Notes under the pieces: generated by a model
Told to the model about the DNA's origin: nothing
What the model saw: only the letters and a program-made list of their open reading frames with translations
Database searches by the model: none
Shown here: positions 54,454-63,771 of the stretch, one piece after another
How positions within the stretch are numbered: the first letter of the stretch is position 1
How the letters are laid out: each line of letters opens with the position of its first letter
Made by a program: the position numbers and the translations under genes
NCBI RefSeq assembly: GCF_003335505.1
Contig: NZ_QPEX01000044.1
Coordinates: forward strand, 186,001-250,000
DNA length: 64,000 bases
Source: Bremerella cremea
GTDB taxonomy: Bacteria > Planctomycetota > Planctomycetia > Pirellulales > Pirellulaceae
Direction: 5' to 3'

Positions 54454-56358
54454 TTAGTGGGAGGACGAAACCTTGCGTTGTACGCCAGCCAACTCACGGC
54501 AAACGGTCGCAATGCCGAGTGAGTCGAGCTGAAGTTCGGCCAGGATTTCGGCTCTGTCTCCATGTTGTACGAAGACGTCCGGAATTCCAAGTCGCTTTAC
54601 ATGGCTCGCATCGACACCAGCATCGGCGGCTTCTTCCAGCAAGGCACTGCCAAAGCCGGTCAATAAAGCCCCTTCTTCCACCGTGACGACGAAAGGGGAC
54701 TCGCGGAGAATGGGCAAAATGGTTTCGGCGTCAAACGGTTTCACAAAACGCGCATTGACCAGCGTGATATCGAGACCATCTTTGGCCAGCATTTCAACCG
54801 CCTTGTTCGCTTCAGCCAGTTGGGCCCCGTAACAAATGACGGCTCCGTCCTGACCACGGCGAAACACTTCGGCTTTGCCTAATTCCAAGGGGGCACGATC
54901 TCGCTTGATGTTTTCAGCGTTGGTTTTGGGGTAGCGAATCGCTGTCGGATGATCCACTTCCACGGCGAAGTCGACCATCGCCGTCAATTCGTCGGCATCG
55001 CCCGGAGCCATGACGATCATGTTGGGGAACATCCGCATATAACCGACATCGTACATGCCATGATGCGTCGGTCCATCCGCAGCAGTAATTCCGGCTCGGT
55101 CCATCGTGAAAACGACCGGCAGATCCTGCAGGGCAACTTCCTGGAAGACCTGATCGAAGCTGCGTTGGAGGAATGTGCTGTAGATGTTAACGACCGGGCG
55201 GAGTCCCGCTTTGGCCTGACCAGCCGCAAAAGCAACCGTATGCGATTCGCAAATCCCGGTATCGAAAAAACGTTCGCCAAACTCTTCGCGGAGTGGCTCC
55301 ATCTTCGTTCCTTGGCACATCGCTGCCGTAAGAACGGTTACCTTTTCGTTGCGACGCATCACGGCGGCAATCGCATCGCGGGCGTAATTGGTGTAAGCCT
55401 TCGAGCCTTCGCGTTTGGTTTCTTCTTCTTTGACTTCGCCTGGTTTGCAAATCGCCGGAGGCGTGTGGTAGTAGACGGGATCTTCGGCCGCTGGATCGTA
55501 GCCGTGCCCTTTTTCGGTCACCACATGCAGCAAGGTTGGTCCCTTCTGCGATTTGACCATCTCCAGGTATTTCCGCAGCAGCGGAATGTTGTGGCCGTCG
55601 ATCGGACCGATGTAATTGACGCCCAGCTCTTCAAACAGCATCCCGCCGTGCAGGCCAGCTTTGACGCCTTCTTTCAGTTGGGCGAGGAAACGTTCGGTCG
55701 GGTCGCCGAAAACGGGGACCATGTTCAGCGCTTTGACGATTTCATGCTTGAAACCGGTATAGAACGGGTTCATCCGCAAGCGGTCGAAGTAGTCGGCCAC
55801 TCCACCTACGCGTGGGCAGATCGACATCTTGTTATCGTTCAAGATGATAATCAGGTTCCCCTTGAGCGTCTTAGCGTTGTTGAGCGCCTCGAACACCATG
55901 CCACAAGGAAATGCCCCGTCTCCAATGACCGCCACCGCATGACGATCGCCGTGGCCAGCCAAGTAATCACCACTGGCCAGTCCCATCACCGTCGAGACGC
56001 TCGCCCCGGCATGCCCTGTCATGAACAAGTCGTAAGGGCTCTCGTTGGGGTTGGGGTACCCCATTAGGCCCCCTTTGGTTCGCATCGTGTTGAACTGATC
56101 GTAGCGCCCGGTAACCAGCTTATGCGGATAAACCTGATGGCCGGTGTCCCAGATCAAGCGATCTTGTTCGAAATCGAACGTGCGATGCAGGGCAATGCAC
56201 AGTTCAACCACACCTAAGTTGGAAGCAAAGTGGGCCGTGCGAGTCGCCACCAAATTACATAACACCTCACGAATCTCAGTGGCCAACTGATTGAGCTGGG
56301 CCGTATTGAAATTCTGCAGGTCTTCTGGCGATTTAATCGAGGGGAGTAGTTCCGCCAT
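54454..56358 (-). CDS. dxs: 1-deoxy-D-xylulose-5-phosphate synthase
   Basis: Dxs condenses pyruvate and glyceraldehyde-3-phosphate with thiamine diphosphate, the first step of the MEP isoprenoid pathway. The 634-residue protein has the N-terminal WDTGHQVYPHKLVTGR, the ThDP-binding GDGAFPCGMVFEALNNA, and VTEKGHGYDPAAEDP. The transketolase-like pyrimidine domain has YSTFLQRSFDQVFQEVALQ and GITAADGPTHHG. Length is usual. It begins 5 bases after the ispA stop, so translational coupling is likely. It is the flux-controlling enzyme of the operon. Confidence 0.97.
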   Translation of the reverse strand: MAELLPSIKSPEDLQNFNTAQLNQLATEIREVLCNLVATRTAHFASNLGVVELCIALHRTFDFEQDRLIWDTGHQVYPHKLVTGRYDQFNTMRTKGGLMGYPNPNESPYDLFMTGHAGASVSTVMGLASGDYLAGHGDRHAVAVIGDGAFPCGMVFEALNNAKTLKGNLIIILNDNKMSICPRVGGVADYFDRLRMNPFYTGFKHEIVKALNMVPVFGDPTERFLAQLKEGVKAGLHGGMLFEELGVNYIGPIDGHNIPLLRKYLEMVKSQKGPTLLHVVTEKGHGYDPAAEDPVYYHTPPAICKPGEVKEEETKREGSKAYTNYARDAIAAVMRRNEKVTVLTAAMCQGTKMEPLREEFGERFFDTGICESHTVAFAAGQAKAGLRPVVNIYSTFLQRSFDQVFQEVALQDLPVVFTMDRAGITAADGPTHHGMYDVGYMRMFPNMIVMAPGDADELTAMVDFAVEVDHPTAIRYPKTNAENIKRDRAPLELGKAEVFRRGQDGAVICYGAQLAEANKAVEMLAKDGLDITLVNARFVKPFDAETILPILRESPFVVTVEEGALLTGFGSALLEEAADAGVDASHVKRLGIPDVFVQHGDRAEILAELQLDSLGIATVCRELAGVQRKVSSSH

Positions 56359-56363
56359 GGCGA

Positions 56364-57260
56364 TTAGTGGTTCCTTTCCAGCACGTAGTGAGCCAGTGAA
56401 ATAAGCGCATCTCCTCCGCAGGGCAGGGTGGCAACGGCTTCACTTGCCTGATGTATCAATTGTTCTGCTTTGCGCCGGCTCTCTTCAATACCCCAAACCC
56501 CAGGAAAGGTCATCTTTCCCTTTCCCGCATCCTTACCAACGCGTTTGCCCATCGCTTTTTCGTCCCCTTGGACGTCCAGCAAGTCGTCGGTGATTTGAAA
56601 GGCTAAACCGACCGCATCTCCGTAGCAGGTCAGCGCGGTCAGCAAACTTTCGCTTGCCCCGGCAACAATCCCCCCCAACCGAAGTGAGACGGTAATCATC
56701 GCACCGGTTTTGCGACGATGTATCTTTGCCAAATCGTCAGCCGTGCCTGGCAAGGTCTCGAACTGTAAATCGTCTACTTGGCCGCCAACCAACTGGCTGG
56801 CCCCAGCGGCACGGGTTAATTCGCGTAAACAGCGGCGAGATTGCTCGGCATCGGGGATTTCGGTGGCAAGAATCTCGAAAGCCCGCGTTAGCAGTGCATC
56901 GCCAGCCAATATCGCGGTGGCCTCGTCAAACTGGCGATGGCAAGTCGGACGCCCGCGTCGCAGGTCATCGTCATCCATCGCTGGTAAATCGTCGTGAATA
57001 AGGGAGTAAGCGTGAACCATCTCGACCGCACATGCCGGAGGAATCGCTTGCTTCCTTTCTGAACCGCACGCTTCCGCCGCAAGCAACGCCAAAACAGGGC
57101 GGAGGCGTTTGCCTGGGGCCAGCAAACTGTAACGTATTGCATCCCGCAAACGGGACGGGCAATCGTCATCAAATTCGGTGAGCCGGACTAATGCGGCATC
57201 GATTTCGGGTCGAAGCCGTTCGGCAATTTCGCGAAACGTGTCCGTTGACACCTCGGCCAT
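56364..57260 (-). CDS. ispA: Polyprenyl (farnesyl/geranylgeranyl) diphosphate synthase
   Basis: The enzyme adds isopentenyl diphosphate units to allylic diphosphates to make C15 or C20 prenyl chains. The 298-residue protein carries the first Asp-rich motif DDLPAMDDDDLRRGRPTCH and the second FQITDDLLDVQGD, plus LRPVLALLAAEACG. The spacing and residue pattern fit IspA-type farnesyl diphosphate synthases, though chain length cannot be fixed. ATG 57260 is chosen because AGGA lies eight bases upstream; ATG 57266 is too close to it. Confidence 0.94.
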   Translation of the reverse strand: MAEVSTDTFREIAERLRPEIDAALVRLTEFDDDCPSRLRDAIRYSLLAPGKRLRPVLALLAAEACGSERKQAIPPACAVEMVHAYSLIHDDLPAMDDDDLRRGRPTCHRQFDEATAILAGDALLTRAFEILATEIPDAEQSRRCLRELTRAAGASQLVGGQVDDLQFETLPGTADDLAKIHRRKTGAMITVSLRLGGIVAGASESLLTALTCYGDAVGLAFQITDDLLDVQGDEKAMGKRVGKDAGKGKMTFPGVWGIEESRRKAEQLIHQASEAVATLPCGGDALISLAHYVLERNH

Positions 57261-57343
57261 GCTCATTCCTGCGCGATCTGAGAACAAAGGGAACGGAACA
57301 AACTTCGTGGCCACTAAGCCGCCTTCCGTTGCAAGGTCCTATT

Positions 57344-57748
57344 TTAGAACAACTTGCGACCGTCGTCCACGTTATCTGTGGTCGATTTACCCGTAGATTT
57401 CTTGGCAGTACCCCTCCGTTTGGCCCGGGACTCGGCCTTTTCGTCGAGGGACATTTCCTCGTCCTCAAACGCCTGGGTAACGGGGTTCCCCTCTGCGTCG
57501 ACGCCCGAAAGGAGCTCGATCTTACGTTCCGTCGTCTTCAATACCGCATGACATTGCTTAAGGACTTCGATCCCACGCTGGTACTTGTCGAGCGCCTCGT
57601 CCAAGCCTAACTGTCCCGTTTCTAGCTGCTGGACAATCTGTTGCAGCTCCGCCAAACCTTCCTCGAATTTGGGCGGGGCATCATCCTGCTGGGCTTCTGG
57701 GGTCTTCTTTTTGGCCAAAGTAACATCCTTCGTGGGGCCCGACATCAC
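57344..57748 (-). CDS. xseB: Exodeoxyribonuclease VII small subunit
   Basis: The small subunit binds several copies to one large subunit and forms the bidirectional single-strand exonuclease VII. The 134-residue protein has the family core KFEEGLAELQQIVQQLETGQ (about residues 27-46) and a heptad-rich helix LDEALDKYQRGIEVLKQCHAVL. A C-terminal extension of about 40 residues, rich in Lys, Arg, Asp and Ser, is longer than in most XseB proteins (often about 80 residues). It follows xseA after 69 bases. Confidence 0.93.
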   Translation of the reverse strand: MMSGPTKDVTLAKKKTPEAQQDDAPPKFEEGLAELQQIVQQLETGQLGLDEALDKYQRGIEVLKQCHAVLKTTERKIELLSGVDAEGNPVTQAFEDEEMSLDEKAESRAKRRGTAKKSTGKSTTDNVDDGRKLF

Positions 57749-57817
57749 GGACCAAAATGCGATATTTTTTAACTTGGCGGCCGTACAACGAGAACTCGCT
57801 CAGCCGACCATTACGTG

Positions 57818-59062
57818 TTACGACTCGTTTGGTTCGCTCGATTCCACCCGGCTGAGGATTCGTCCGTGGGGCAAAATGGTTTCGATTTCGTCCCCCGGCT
57901 GAACCTGGTTTATCTCACGAATCACATCTCGCTCGACATTTCGTGTAACCGAGTACCCACGCGACAACACTGCCAAGGGAGACATCGCTTCCAACTGGGC
58001 TGAACGGCGGGCCATCGCCTCTTGCGCATTTTGGAGTCGGCGCCGAATTGCCCGAGTTGCGGCCGTATCGAGTTCATCAAGCGTGCGTTGGTAGTCGTGG
58101 ACCATCTCGAAAGGATGCGTGAATAAACGGTTGCGAGAAAGCAGTTCCAACTTGGCGGCGGCTCGGTCGTAGGTCGCTCGGAGACCGGTAGCCAGACGCT
58201 GCTTTAAGCTGCCTAGTCGTTCCTGAATCTCAGCCATCGACGGCACCACCAATTCGGCGGCTTCACTGGGGGTCAATGCCCGCACGTCTGCGGCAAAGTC
58301 TGCCAAGGTAACATCGATTTCGTGCCCTACGGCTGAGATCGTCGGAATTTCGGAAGCCGCGATCGCCCGAACAACGACCTCTTCGTTGAAGCACCATAAG
58401 TCCTCCATGCTTCCGCCGCCGCGTCCTACGACCAGTACGTCGGGGCGTTGCGCAAGCTGGTTCGCCTTTTGAATTCCGGCGGCGATCTCTTGAGCGGCTC
58501 CTTCTCCTTGGACACGAGCAGGAATCACCAGCACTTCGACGTTTTTCCAGCGGCGATTCATCACTTCCAGAAAATCACGTACCGCCGCCCCCGTGGGGCT
58601 GGTTACGAAAGCGATTCGCCGTGGAAACTTCGACAGCGGGCGTTTGCGATCCGCCTCGAAGAGCCCTTCAGCAGCAAGTTTCTGCTGCAGTTGTCGTAAT
58701 TTCAGTTGCAGAGAGCCCACGCCGCGCGGCTCGATTTCGCGGATCACCAGTTGGTAACTTCCGCGTGGCGGGTAGACATCGAGTTGCCCGTGGCAAAGCA
58801 CTTCCTGCCCATCTTCCAGGTCGAAGGGAAGCTTGGCGGCCGTATTGCGCCAGAGAACAGCCCGAATCTGGGCTTCGTCGTCTTTGAGCGTCAGATAAAT
58901 GTGCCCGCTGCGCGGCTGCGACAAGTTCGAGATCTCACCTGCCACCCAGACTGCCGGGATCGCCATTTCGAGCGTTCCCTGAATCAAGGCCGTCAATTGC
59001 GACACACTGAGGACCGGCGGCTTTCCTTCTGGTTCAGACCAGCCTTCGAGTTCGGCATCCAT
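57818..59062 (-). CDS. xseA: Exodeoxyribonuclease VII large subunit
   Basis: XseA is the catalytic subunit of exonuclease VII, which degrades single-stranded DNA to oligonucleotides in repair. The 414-residue protein has an N-terminal OB fold (WVAGEISNLSQPRSGHIYLTL), a catalytic region RIAFVTSPTGAAVRDFL and VLVVGRGGGSMEDLWCFNE, and a long C-terminal coiled coil. The start is placed at ATG 59062; the in-frame GTG at 59104 would add 14 residues of unclear origin. It is the first gene of the five-gene minus-strand run. Confidence 0.95.
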   Translation of the reverse strand: MDAELEGWSEPEGKPPVLSVSQLTALIQGTLEMAIPAVWVAGEISNLSQPRSGHIYLTLKDDEAQIRAVLWRNTAAKLPFDLEDGQEVLCHGQLDVYPPRGSYQLVIREIEPRGVGSLQLKLRQLQQKLAAEGLFEADRKRPLSKFPRRIAFVTSPTGAAVRDFLEVMNRRWKNVEVLVIPARVQGEGAAQEIAAGIQKANQLAQRPDVLVVGRGGGSMEDLWCFNEEVVVRAIAASEIPTISAVGHEIDVTLADFAADVRALTPSEAAELVVPSMAEIQERLGSLKQRLATGLRATYDRAAAKLELLSRNRLFTHPFEMVHDYQRTLDELDTAATRAIRRRLQNAQEAMARRSAQLEAMSPLAVLSRGYSVTRNVERDVIREINQVQPGDEIETILPHGRILSRVESSEPNES

Positions 59063-59250
59063 GTCGACAATAAAATCCCGGAAAAAACAGCATTCAACAG
59101 GCACACGAGCCAGGGCTGCGCATGATAGACCAGAATTACCAATTTCGGAAGGGTCGAGGCAAACAGGTGAGGACAGAGACCTTCCTGCCAGTTAATATAT
59201 AGTTGTGCGCAGCCTACCTCCTTCCTCCCACCTTTAGGATTCAACTTTCC

Positions 59251-61056
59251 ATGCGAAAGTTTGCTTGCTCGCTGTTATTGCTTCTTACTTTGGCCATGCC
59301 GGCGCTGGCCGACGAAACCTCGACCGCCCAAGCCCTGCAAGAGCGCGTGCGAGCCTTTCATGCAGATGCCCCGCACGAAGACTTGAAGCTGCGGGTAATC
59401 TACTTTCATCCCGCCGACCGCGAGCCGCAGTCCAACTACCAAGCGCGAGTCAATCGGATCGTGCTGGACATCAAGGACTTCTACGACACCGAGTTCGCGC
59501 GAATCGGTCTGCAAGACGCCGAGTTGCCGCTGGAGATGGACGGCGAGGAAGTCAAAATTCATGTGGTGAAAGGCGCCGAAAACCACGACAGCTACGGTTA
59601 CGACGTCCAATACGGTTTGAAAATTCTCCGCGAGATCGGCCAACAACTACGCGGCCAAGTTGATCCAGAACGGGAATTTCTTTTGATCTTGTGCGGCTTG
59701 TGCGACAAGCAGGACAAAGGGGTCTACAAGATTTATTCTCCCTATTATGGTCTCGGCGATGCGAATCAGGTTCGGGGCATTTGCTTCGCCGCCGATTGCG
59801 AAATGCTCGACACGTTGAATCTGACCAAGACTAAGGAGCCGTTCCGCTACAACGAACACAATCGCGATCAACGTCGCTCGCTGGCCGATTTCAACACGGT
59901 TTTCATCGGCGGCATGGCCCACGAATTGGGGCACGGACTGAGCCTACCTCACAACCACGAGCTTTCATCTGAACGCGACAAAGGGACGGCGCTCATGGGG
60001 TCGGGCAATTACACTTACCGTGCAGAATTGATCGGCAAAAAGGGGAGCTTTATGACGCTGGCCAGCGCGACCCGCATGCTGTCGCACCCGCTGCTAACGC
60101 AAAGCAACAAACAGCGATTCGACCGGGGACACGTACGCGTCTCGGATGTGACCTTCCAGGGAACAGGAAAAGCGTTGACCGTACGCGGCAAAGTGGAATC
60201 GAACATCGAACCGTTCGCCGTAATCGCCTACAGCGACGCCGAAGGAGGTAGCAACTACGATGCGTTCCAATGGACAGAGGAAGTCCGGCCAGACGGAACA
60301 TTCGAGATCACGCTCGACGAACACAAGCCAGGACCTAATGCCTTGCGGCTGAACTTCTGTCACGTTAACGGAGCGACCTCGGAAGTCAGCTATGGCTTTA
60401 CCGCCAACGAACGAGGGGAGCCCAACATTCAGGCCCTGCAAGATTCGCTGATCAAAGGCGATATTGAACAAAAACTCCGCTCAGGCGATTTCCACGCGGC
60501 CCATACACTTGCGGCCAGCTACTGGAAAGCCCATCCTGAAACGACTATCGCCGAATTCCTGCAGCAGTGTCAGGCTTACCAGGGCAATACCCGACTGCGT
60601 GCCTTACAAGATGTTACCGAGAACGCAGTATTTCTTTCCGACATCCAGGCCGAAAAAGAGGAGGTCGAATTTGGTCGCCCAACGCGGAATGCGATTTACC
60701 ATTCGCGACGCCGCCAGGGCAGCGGATTCTTCTTAATGCCAGGGGGCCAGATCCACGGCAAGGGTCTGTATGCCCATGCTAAGTCGAACTATACCTTCGC
60801 TCTTGATGGAACCTGGAAGAAGTTGACAGCAGTAGCTGGCCTTCAGCCAGGTGCCCCGGAACAGGGCAGCGTGGTCTTCATCGTGCAAGGAGACGGAAAA
60901 GAGCTTTATCGATCGGAGAGGCTGCAAGGCTCGAATGTCGCTCAGATCGAACTCGATATTAGCGGCGTGAAGCAACTGGAATTGATCACCCAAGCGGCAG
61001 GCCAAGGCAGTCGCGGCTGCTGGTCGGTGTGGGGCTCGCCTCAAATCAGCCGTTAA
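59251..61056 (+). CDS. Exported zincin-like protein with C-terminal NPCBM domain
   Basis: The 601-residue protein has a signal peptide (about residues 1-20, ending PALADE). It carries a metzincin-type zinc motif HELGHGLSLPH in a block preceded by FNTVFIGGMA (about residue 225). Its C-terminal 130 residues, from about SDIQAEKEEVEFGRPTRNAI, match the NPCBM/NEW2 carbohydrate-binding module, with GKGLYAHAKSNYTFAL and GCWSVWGSPQI. The combination suggests a secreted metalloprotease or glycan-binding enzyme. Activity is unproven. The start is ATG 59251, since the longer in-frame start lacks a signal peptide. Confidence 0.8.
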   Translation: MRKFACSLLLLLTLAMPALADETSTAQALQERVRAFHADAPHEDLKLRVIYFHPADREPQSNYQARVNRIVLDIKDFYDTEFARIGLQDAELPLEMDGEEVKIHVVKGAENHDSYGYDVQYGLKILREIGQQLRGQVDPEREFLLILCGLCDKQDKGVYKIYSPYYGLGDANQVRGICFAADCEMLDTLNLTKTKEPFRYNEHNRDQRRSLADFNTVFIGGMAHELGHGLSLPHNHELSSERDKGTALMGSGNYTYRAELIGKKGSFMTLASATRMLSHPLLTQSNKQRFDRGHVRVSDVTFQGTGKALTVRGKVESNIEPFAVIAYSDAEGGSNYDAFQWTEEVRPDGTFEITLDEHKPGPNALRLNFCHVNGATSEVSYGFTANERGEPNIQALQDSLIKGDIEQKLRSGDFHAAHTLAASYWKAHPETTIAEFLQQCQAYQGNTRLRALQDVTENAVFLSDIQAEKEEVEFGRPTRNAIYHSRRRQGSGFFLMPGGQIHGKGLYAHAKSNYTFALDGTWKKLTAVAGLQPGAPEQGSVVFIVQGDGKELYRSERLQGSNVAQIELDISGVKQLELITQAAGQGSRGCWSVWGSPQISR

Positions 61057-61898
61057 GAAGCCACGCGGAACGGAAGAATGGCAGGCTCGGCCACTCTTTC
61101 TTCCTGCATCGGCGGCTGAGGCATAAGGTCGCGTTCGGCTGCCTGGCTCCAAAAACGCCGCTTGTCAGAAATATCTTTCTGAGCGGCCAGCGGAGTAGCT
61201 GTCGGAAAGAATGCGACTTCGTTCTCGCCTGGCAAACGAGACTCGGCCCAGTTCTCGGCGGTGACCGTTAGTTGGGTCAGAACACGTTGCACTTGCAGGC
61301 GATATGCTTCTGCCTGATCGCGATCGATTTTGCGCGGAACATAGATCGCTTCCCCCATGATCATACGTGCTCGGCTGAAGGGGCGGGGCAGGGCGAACTT
61401 GTCCCACGTTCCCAGCCGGACCGGTCGATCCATGCCAAACCCCATTGGAATGAGTGGCATTTGCAACTTCGAGGCCAAATAGATCGGCCCCTGTGCGAGT
61501 TCGCGTCGCGGACCTTGCGGACCATCGGGAGTGATCGCCAAATGCTGGTCACGGGAAATCTTGATCAACTCTTTGAGCGCGGTAATGCTTCCCCAACTGG
61601 AAGATCCACGCACCGTGCCAAACCCCATGATCGAAGCCGCATGGGCCAGCCACTCGGCATCACGGTGCCGACTCAAGAGCATCGAGATCTCGCAATGCCC
61701 CCGCAAGGCAAAGGGAATCGTGATGTACTCGTGCCAGAAAATATAAATGCCACGCCGTGGACAAAACGGATTGGCCGGGTCGTTCTGCGCCTGGTAGTAC
61801 ATCGCTCGGATGTCCAGCGTACTCATCACCGTTTTTAGCATCGTCACCAAGGCCATACCGCCGGTTCGTGCTATCCAGGGATGAAGATTCTTACGCAT
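61053..61898 (-). CDS. Lysophospholipid acyltransferase-like protein (DUF374)
   Basis: The 281-residue protein belongs to the DUF374/lysophospholipid acyltransferase-like superfamily. It shows the acceptor motif FWHEYITIPF, the SRHRDAEWLA block, RGSSSWGSITALKEL and AITPDGPQGPRREL, which corresponds to motif III of glycerolipid acyltransferases. It is probably a membrane-associated acyltransferase acting on lipid A or another lipid; substrate is inferred only from family. Its stop codon shares bases with the stop of the converging zincin gene. The start has AAGGA at five bases. Confidence 0.9.
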   Translation of the reverse strand: MRKNLHPWIARTGGMALVTMLKTVMSTLDIRAMYYQAQNDPANPFCPRRGIYIFWHEYITIPFALRGHCEISMLLSRHRDAEWLAHAASIMGFGTVRGSSSWGSITALKELIKISRDQHLAITPDGPQGPRRELAQGPIYLASKLQMPLIPMGFGMDRPVRLGTWDKFALPRPFSRARMIMGEAIYVPRKIDRDQAEAYRLQVQRVLTQLTVTAENWAESRLPGENEVAFFPTATPLAAQKDISDKRRFWSQAAERDLMPQPPMQEERVAEPAILPFRVAS

Positions 61899-61930
61899 GG
61901 CATCCTTGCCCTAACCAGGGAGATGGGAAA

Positions 61931-62809
61931 CTAGGCCAGTTCCGAATACAAAGGTACATCCTGTGGTATCGTCCAAACCCCACTGAAAACTTCTTCCGCC
62001 GGGCCGGTCATATAGACATTATTGTCTTCTTCGCTCCAGTAAAGCTCTAAATCCCCCCCGAGCAGGTGATTTACAATGCGTCGATGCAGCTTGCCGGCTA
62101 GCACGCCAGCAACGCAAACAGCACTAGCACCGGTGCCGCAAGCCAACGTTTCGCCACTTCCGCGTTCCCAAGTTCGCTGCCGTACTTCGTTCGGGCTGAT
62201 GACTTCAATGAACGCGACATTAACCCGGGCCGGAAACTGGGGAGCATTTTCGATCTGAGGGCCAATCCCTAATACCAAATCATCGTCTGCCTTGTCGACA
62301 AAGATCACGCAGTGCGGATTGCCCATCGAAACACAAGTCGCCTCGAACATCCGACCGCTGATCTCAAGCTCTTTTTCCACAACCGGCGTTTCACCAAAGG
62401 TGGTTGGAATCTTCGCTGCGTCGAGGATCGGCTGTCCCATATTTACGGTAACCCGCTTGGCCGTTTTGCCATCGGTTTCGAGGTCCACCGAAAGTATGCC
62501 GGCTCCGGTTTCGAGCTTGAGCTTATCCTTCTTGGCGATCCCGTGGTCGTAAACGAACTTGGCGACACAGCGCAAACCGTTACCGCACATTTCCGATTCC
62601 GATCCATCGGCATTGAACATCCGCATCCGGGCATCGGCCACGTCGGAAGGCATGATCAAGATTAACCCATCGCCACCAATCCCAAAATGGCGATCCGAAA
62701 CCAATGGAGCAAGCTTCTCTGGCGGGGCAGGCAACGATTCTTCAAACAAGTTGACATACACGTAGTCGTTTCCGGCTCCGTGCATTTTTGTAAAACGCAT
62801 CTGCGACAT
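61931..62809 (-). CDS. dapF: Diaminopimelate epimerase
   Basis: DapF interconverts LL- and meso-diaminopimelate in lysine and peptidoglycan synthesis. The 292-residue protein shows KMHGAGNDYVYVN at the start, MCGNGLRCVAKFVYDHG with catalytic Cys and its partner in ETLACGTGASAVCVAG. These are the two catalytic Cys residues of the family. Length is normal. The start at ATG 62809 was chosen among three close candidates; ATG 62800 is also possible. It lies 32 bases before the acyltransferase gene on the same strand and may be co-transcribed. Confidence 0.95.
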   Translation of the reverse strand: MSQMRFTKMHGAGNDYVYVNLFEESLPAPPEKLAPLVSDRHFGIGGDGLILIMPSDVADARMRMFNADGSESEMCGNGLRCVAKFVYDHGIAKKDKLKLETGAGILSVDLETDGKTAKRVTVNMGQPILDAAKIPTTFGETPVVEKELEISGRMFEATCVSMGNPHCVIFVDKADDDLVLGIGPQIENAPQFPARVNVAFIEVISPNEVRQRTWERGSGETLACGTGASAVCVAGVLAGKLHRRIVNHLLGGDLELYWSEEDNNVYMTGPAEEVFSGVWTIPQDVPLYSELA

Positions 62810-62947
62810 TGGGATTCCAACAAATTCGATTTTCAGACCAAAATTCAAGGGCTTCTATCATATCGCGAAGGGGGTCTAGGAGTTAAGGCCGCTATTGGCG
62901 ACATTTAGAAGGATGGACGCCCCGTTTTCACCTTGCTAGCAACCAAG

Positions 62948-63694
62948 ATGCCTACCCTGAAACAAATTGTTGAAAAACACGACACGCCAGCTGGGCGGAT
63001 TTTTGACTTTTCAATTCTCGCCATGGTCGTCGTAACACTATTTAGCTATTCCTTGAGCACCATCCCCAATCTATCGGCAACGGGTCGTATTTGGCTATCA
63101 CGACTCGAGACTCTCTCATTCGCCGTTTTTTCTTTGGAATATTTGCTACGAATCTACGTTGCCACTCCGAAGCGAAAGTACATTTTCAGCTTCTTTGGGC
63201 TCATCGACCTGTTGGCGATTCTTCCCTTTTTCATTGGCTTTAGCGTTGACCTACGCTCGATCCGGGCTTTACGTTTGCTGCGTTTGTTCCGCATCTTGAA
63301 ACTGGCCCGCTACAGCGCAGCGGTTCGCCGTTTTCATCGTGCTTTGATCATCGCCAAGGAAGAAATCATTCTGTTTCTGAGTGCCGCGTTGATCATTCTT
63401 TACTTAGCCGCCGTGGGAATTTATCAGTTCGAGAACGAAGCCCAGCCTGAGTCGTTTGGCTCCGTATTTCATTGCCTCTGGTGGGCCGTAGCCACGCTAA
63501 CCACGGTGGGCTACGGCGACGTCTATCCCGTTACGATCGGCGGAAGAATCTTTACGTTTGTGATTTTGGTAATTGGTCTCGGTGTGATTTCTGTCCCGGC
63601 AGGCTTAGTCGCCACTGCTTTGGCTCAGGCCAGGAAGCTAGAGGATGCTCAAAACCAACCTCCCGTGCCGGATGAGACGAACAACGAGGTTTAA
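62948..63694 (+). CDS. Voltage-gated-type potassium channel
   Basis: The 248-residue protein has six predicted transmembrane helices. The fourth is a voltage-sensor-like segment with regularly spaced Arg residues (DLRSIRALRLLRLFRILKLAR). The pore has the potassium filter TTVGYGD in WWAVATLTTVGYGDVYP, followed by the final pore helix and a short cytosolic tail. The layout matches bacterial KvAP/Kv-type channels. It would sit in the cytoplasmic membrane as a tetramer. The start at ATG 62948 is preferred over TTG 62933. Confidence 0.93.
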   Translation: MPTLKQIVEKHDTPAGRIFDFSILAMVVVTLFSYSLSTIPNLSATGRIWLSRLETLSFAVFSLEYLLRIYVATPKRKYIFSFFGLIDLLAILPFFIGFSVDLRSIRALRLLRLFRILKLARYSAAVRRFHRALIIAKEEIILFLSAALIILYLAAVGIYQFENEAQPESFGSVFHCLWWAVATLTTVGYGDVYPVTIGGRIFTFVILVIGLGVISVPAGLVATALAQARKLEDAQNQPPVPDETNNEV

Positions 63695-63771
63695 CACGCA
63701 CGCCCTTTTTCCACAAATGTTTGACGCCGCTGTCCATCTCTCGGAAAGTTCGCCATCGCCAGAGGGAATGA

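Noticed and set aside
54949..56067. 372-codon plus-strand open frame opposite dxs
   Set aside because: It is an antisense shadow of the dxs gene.
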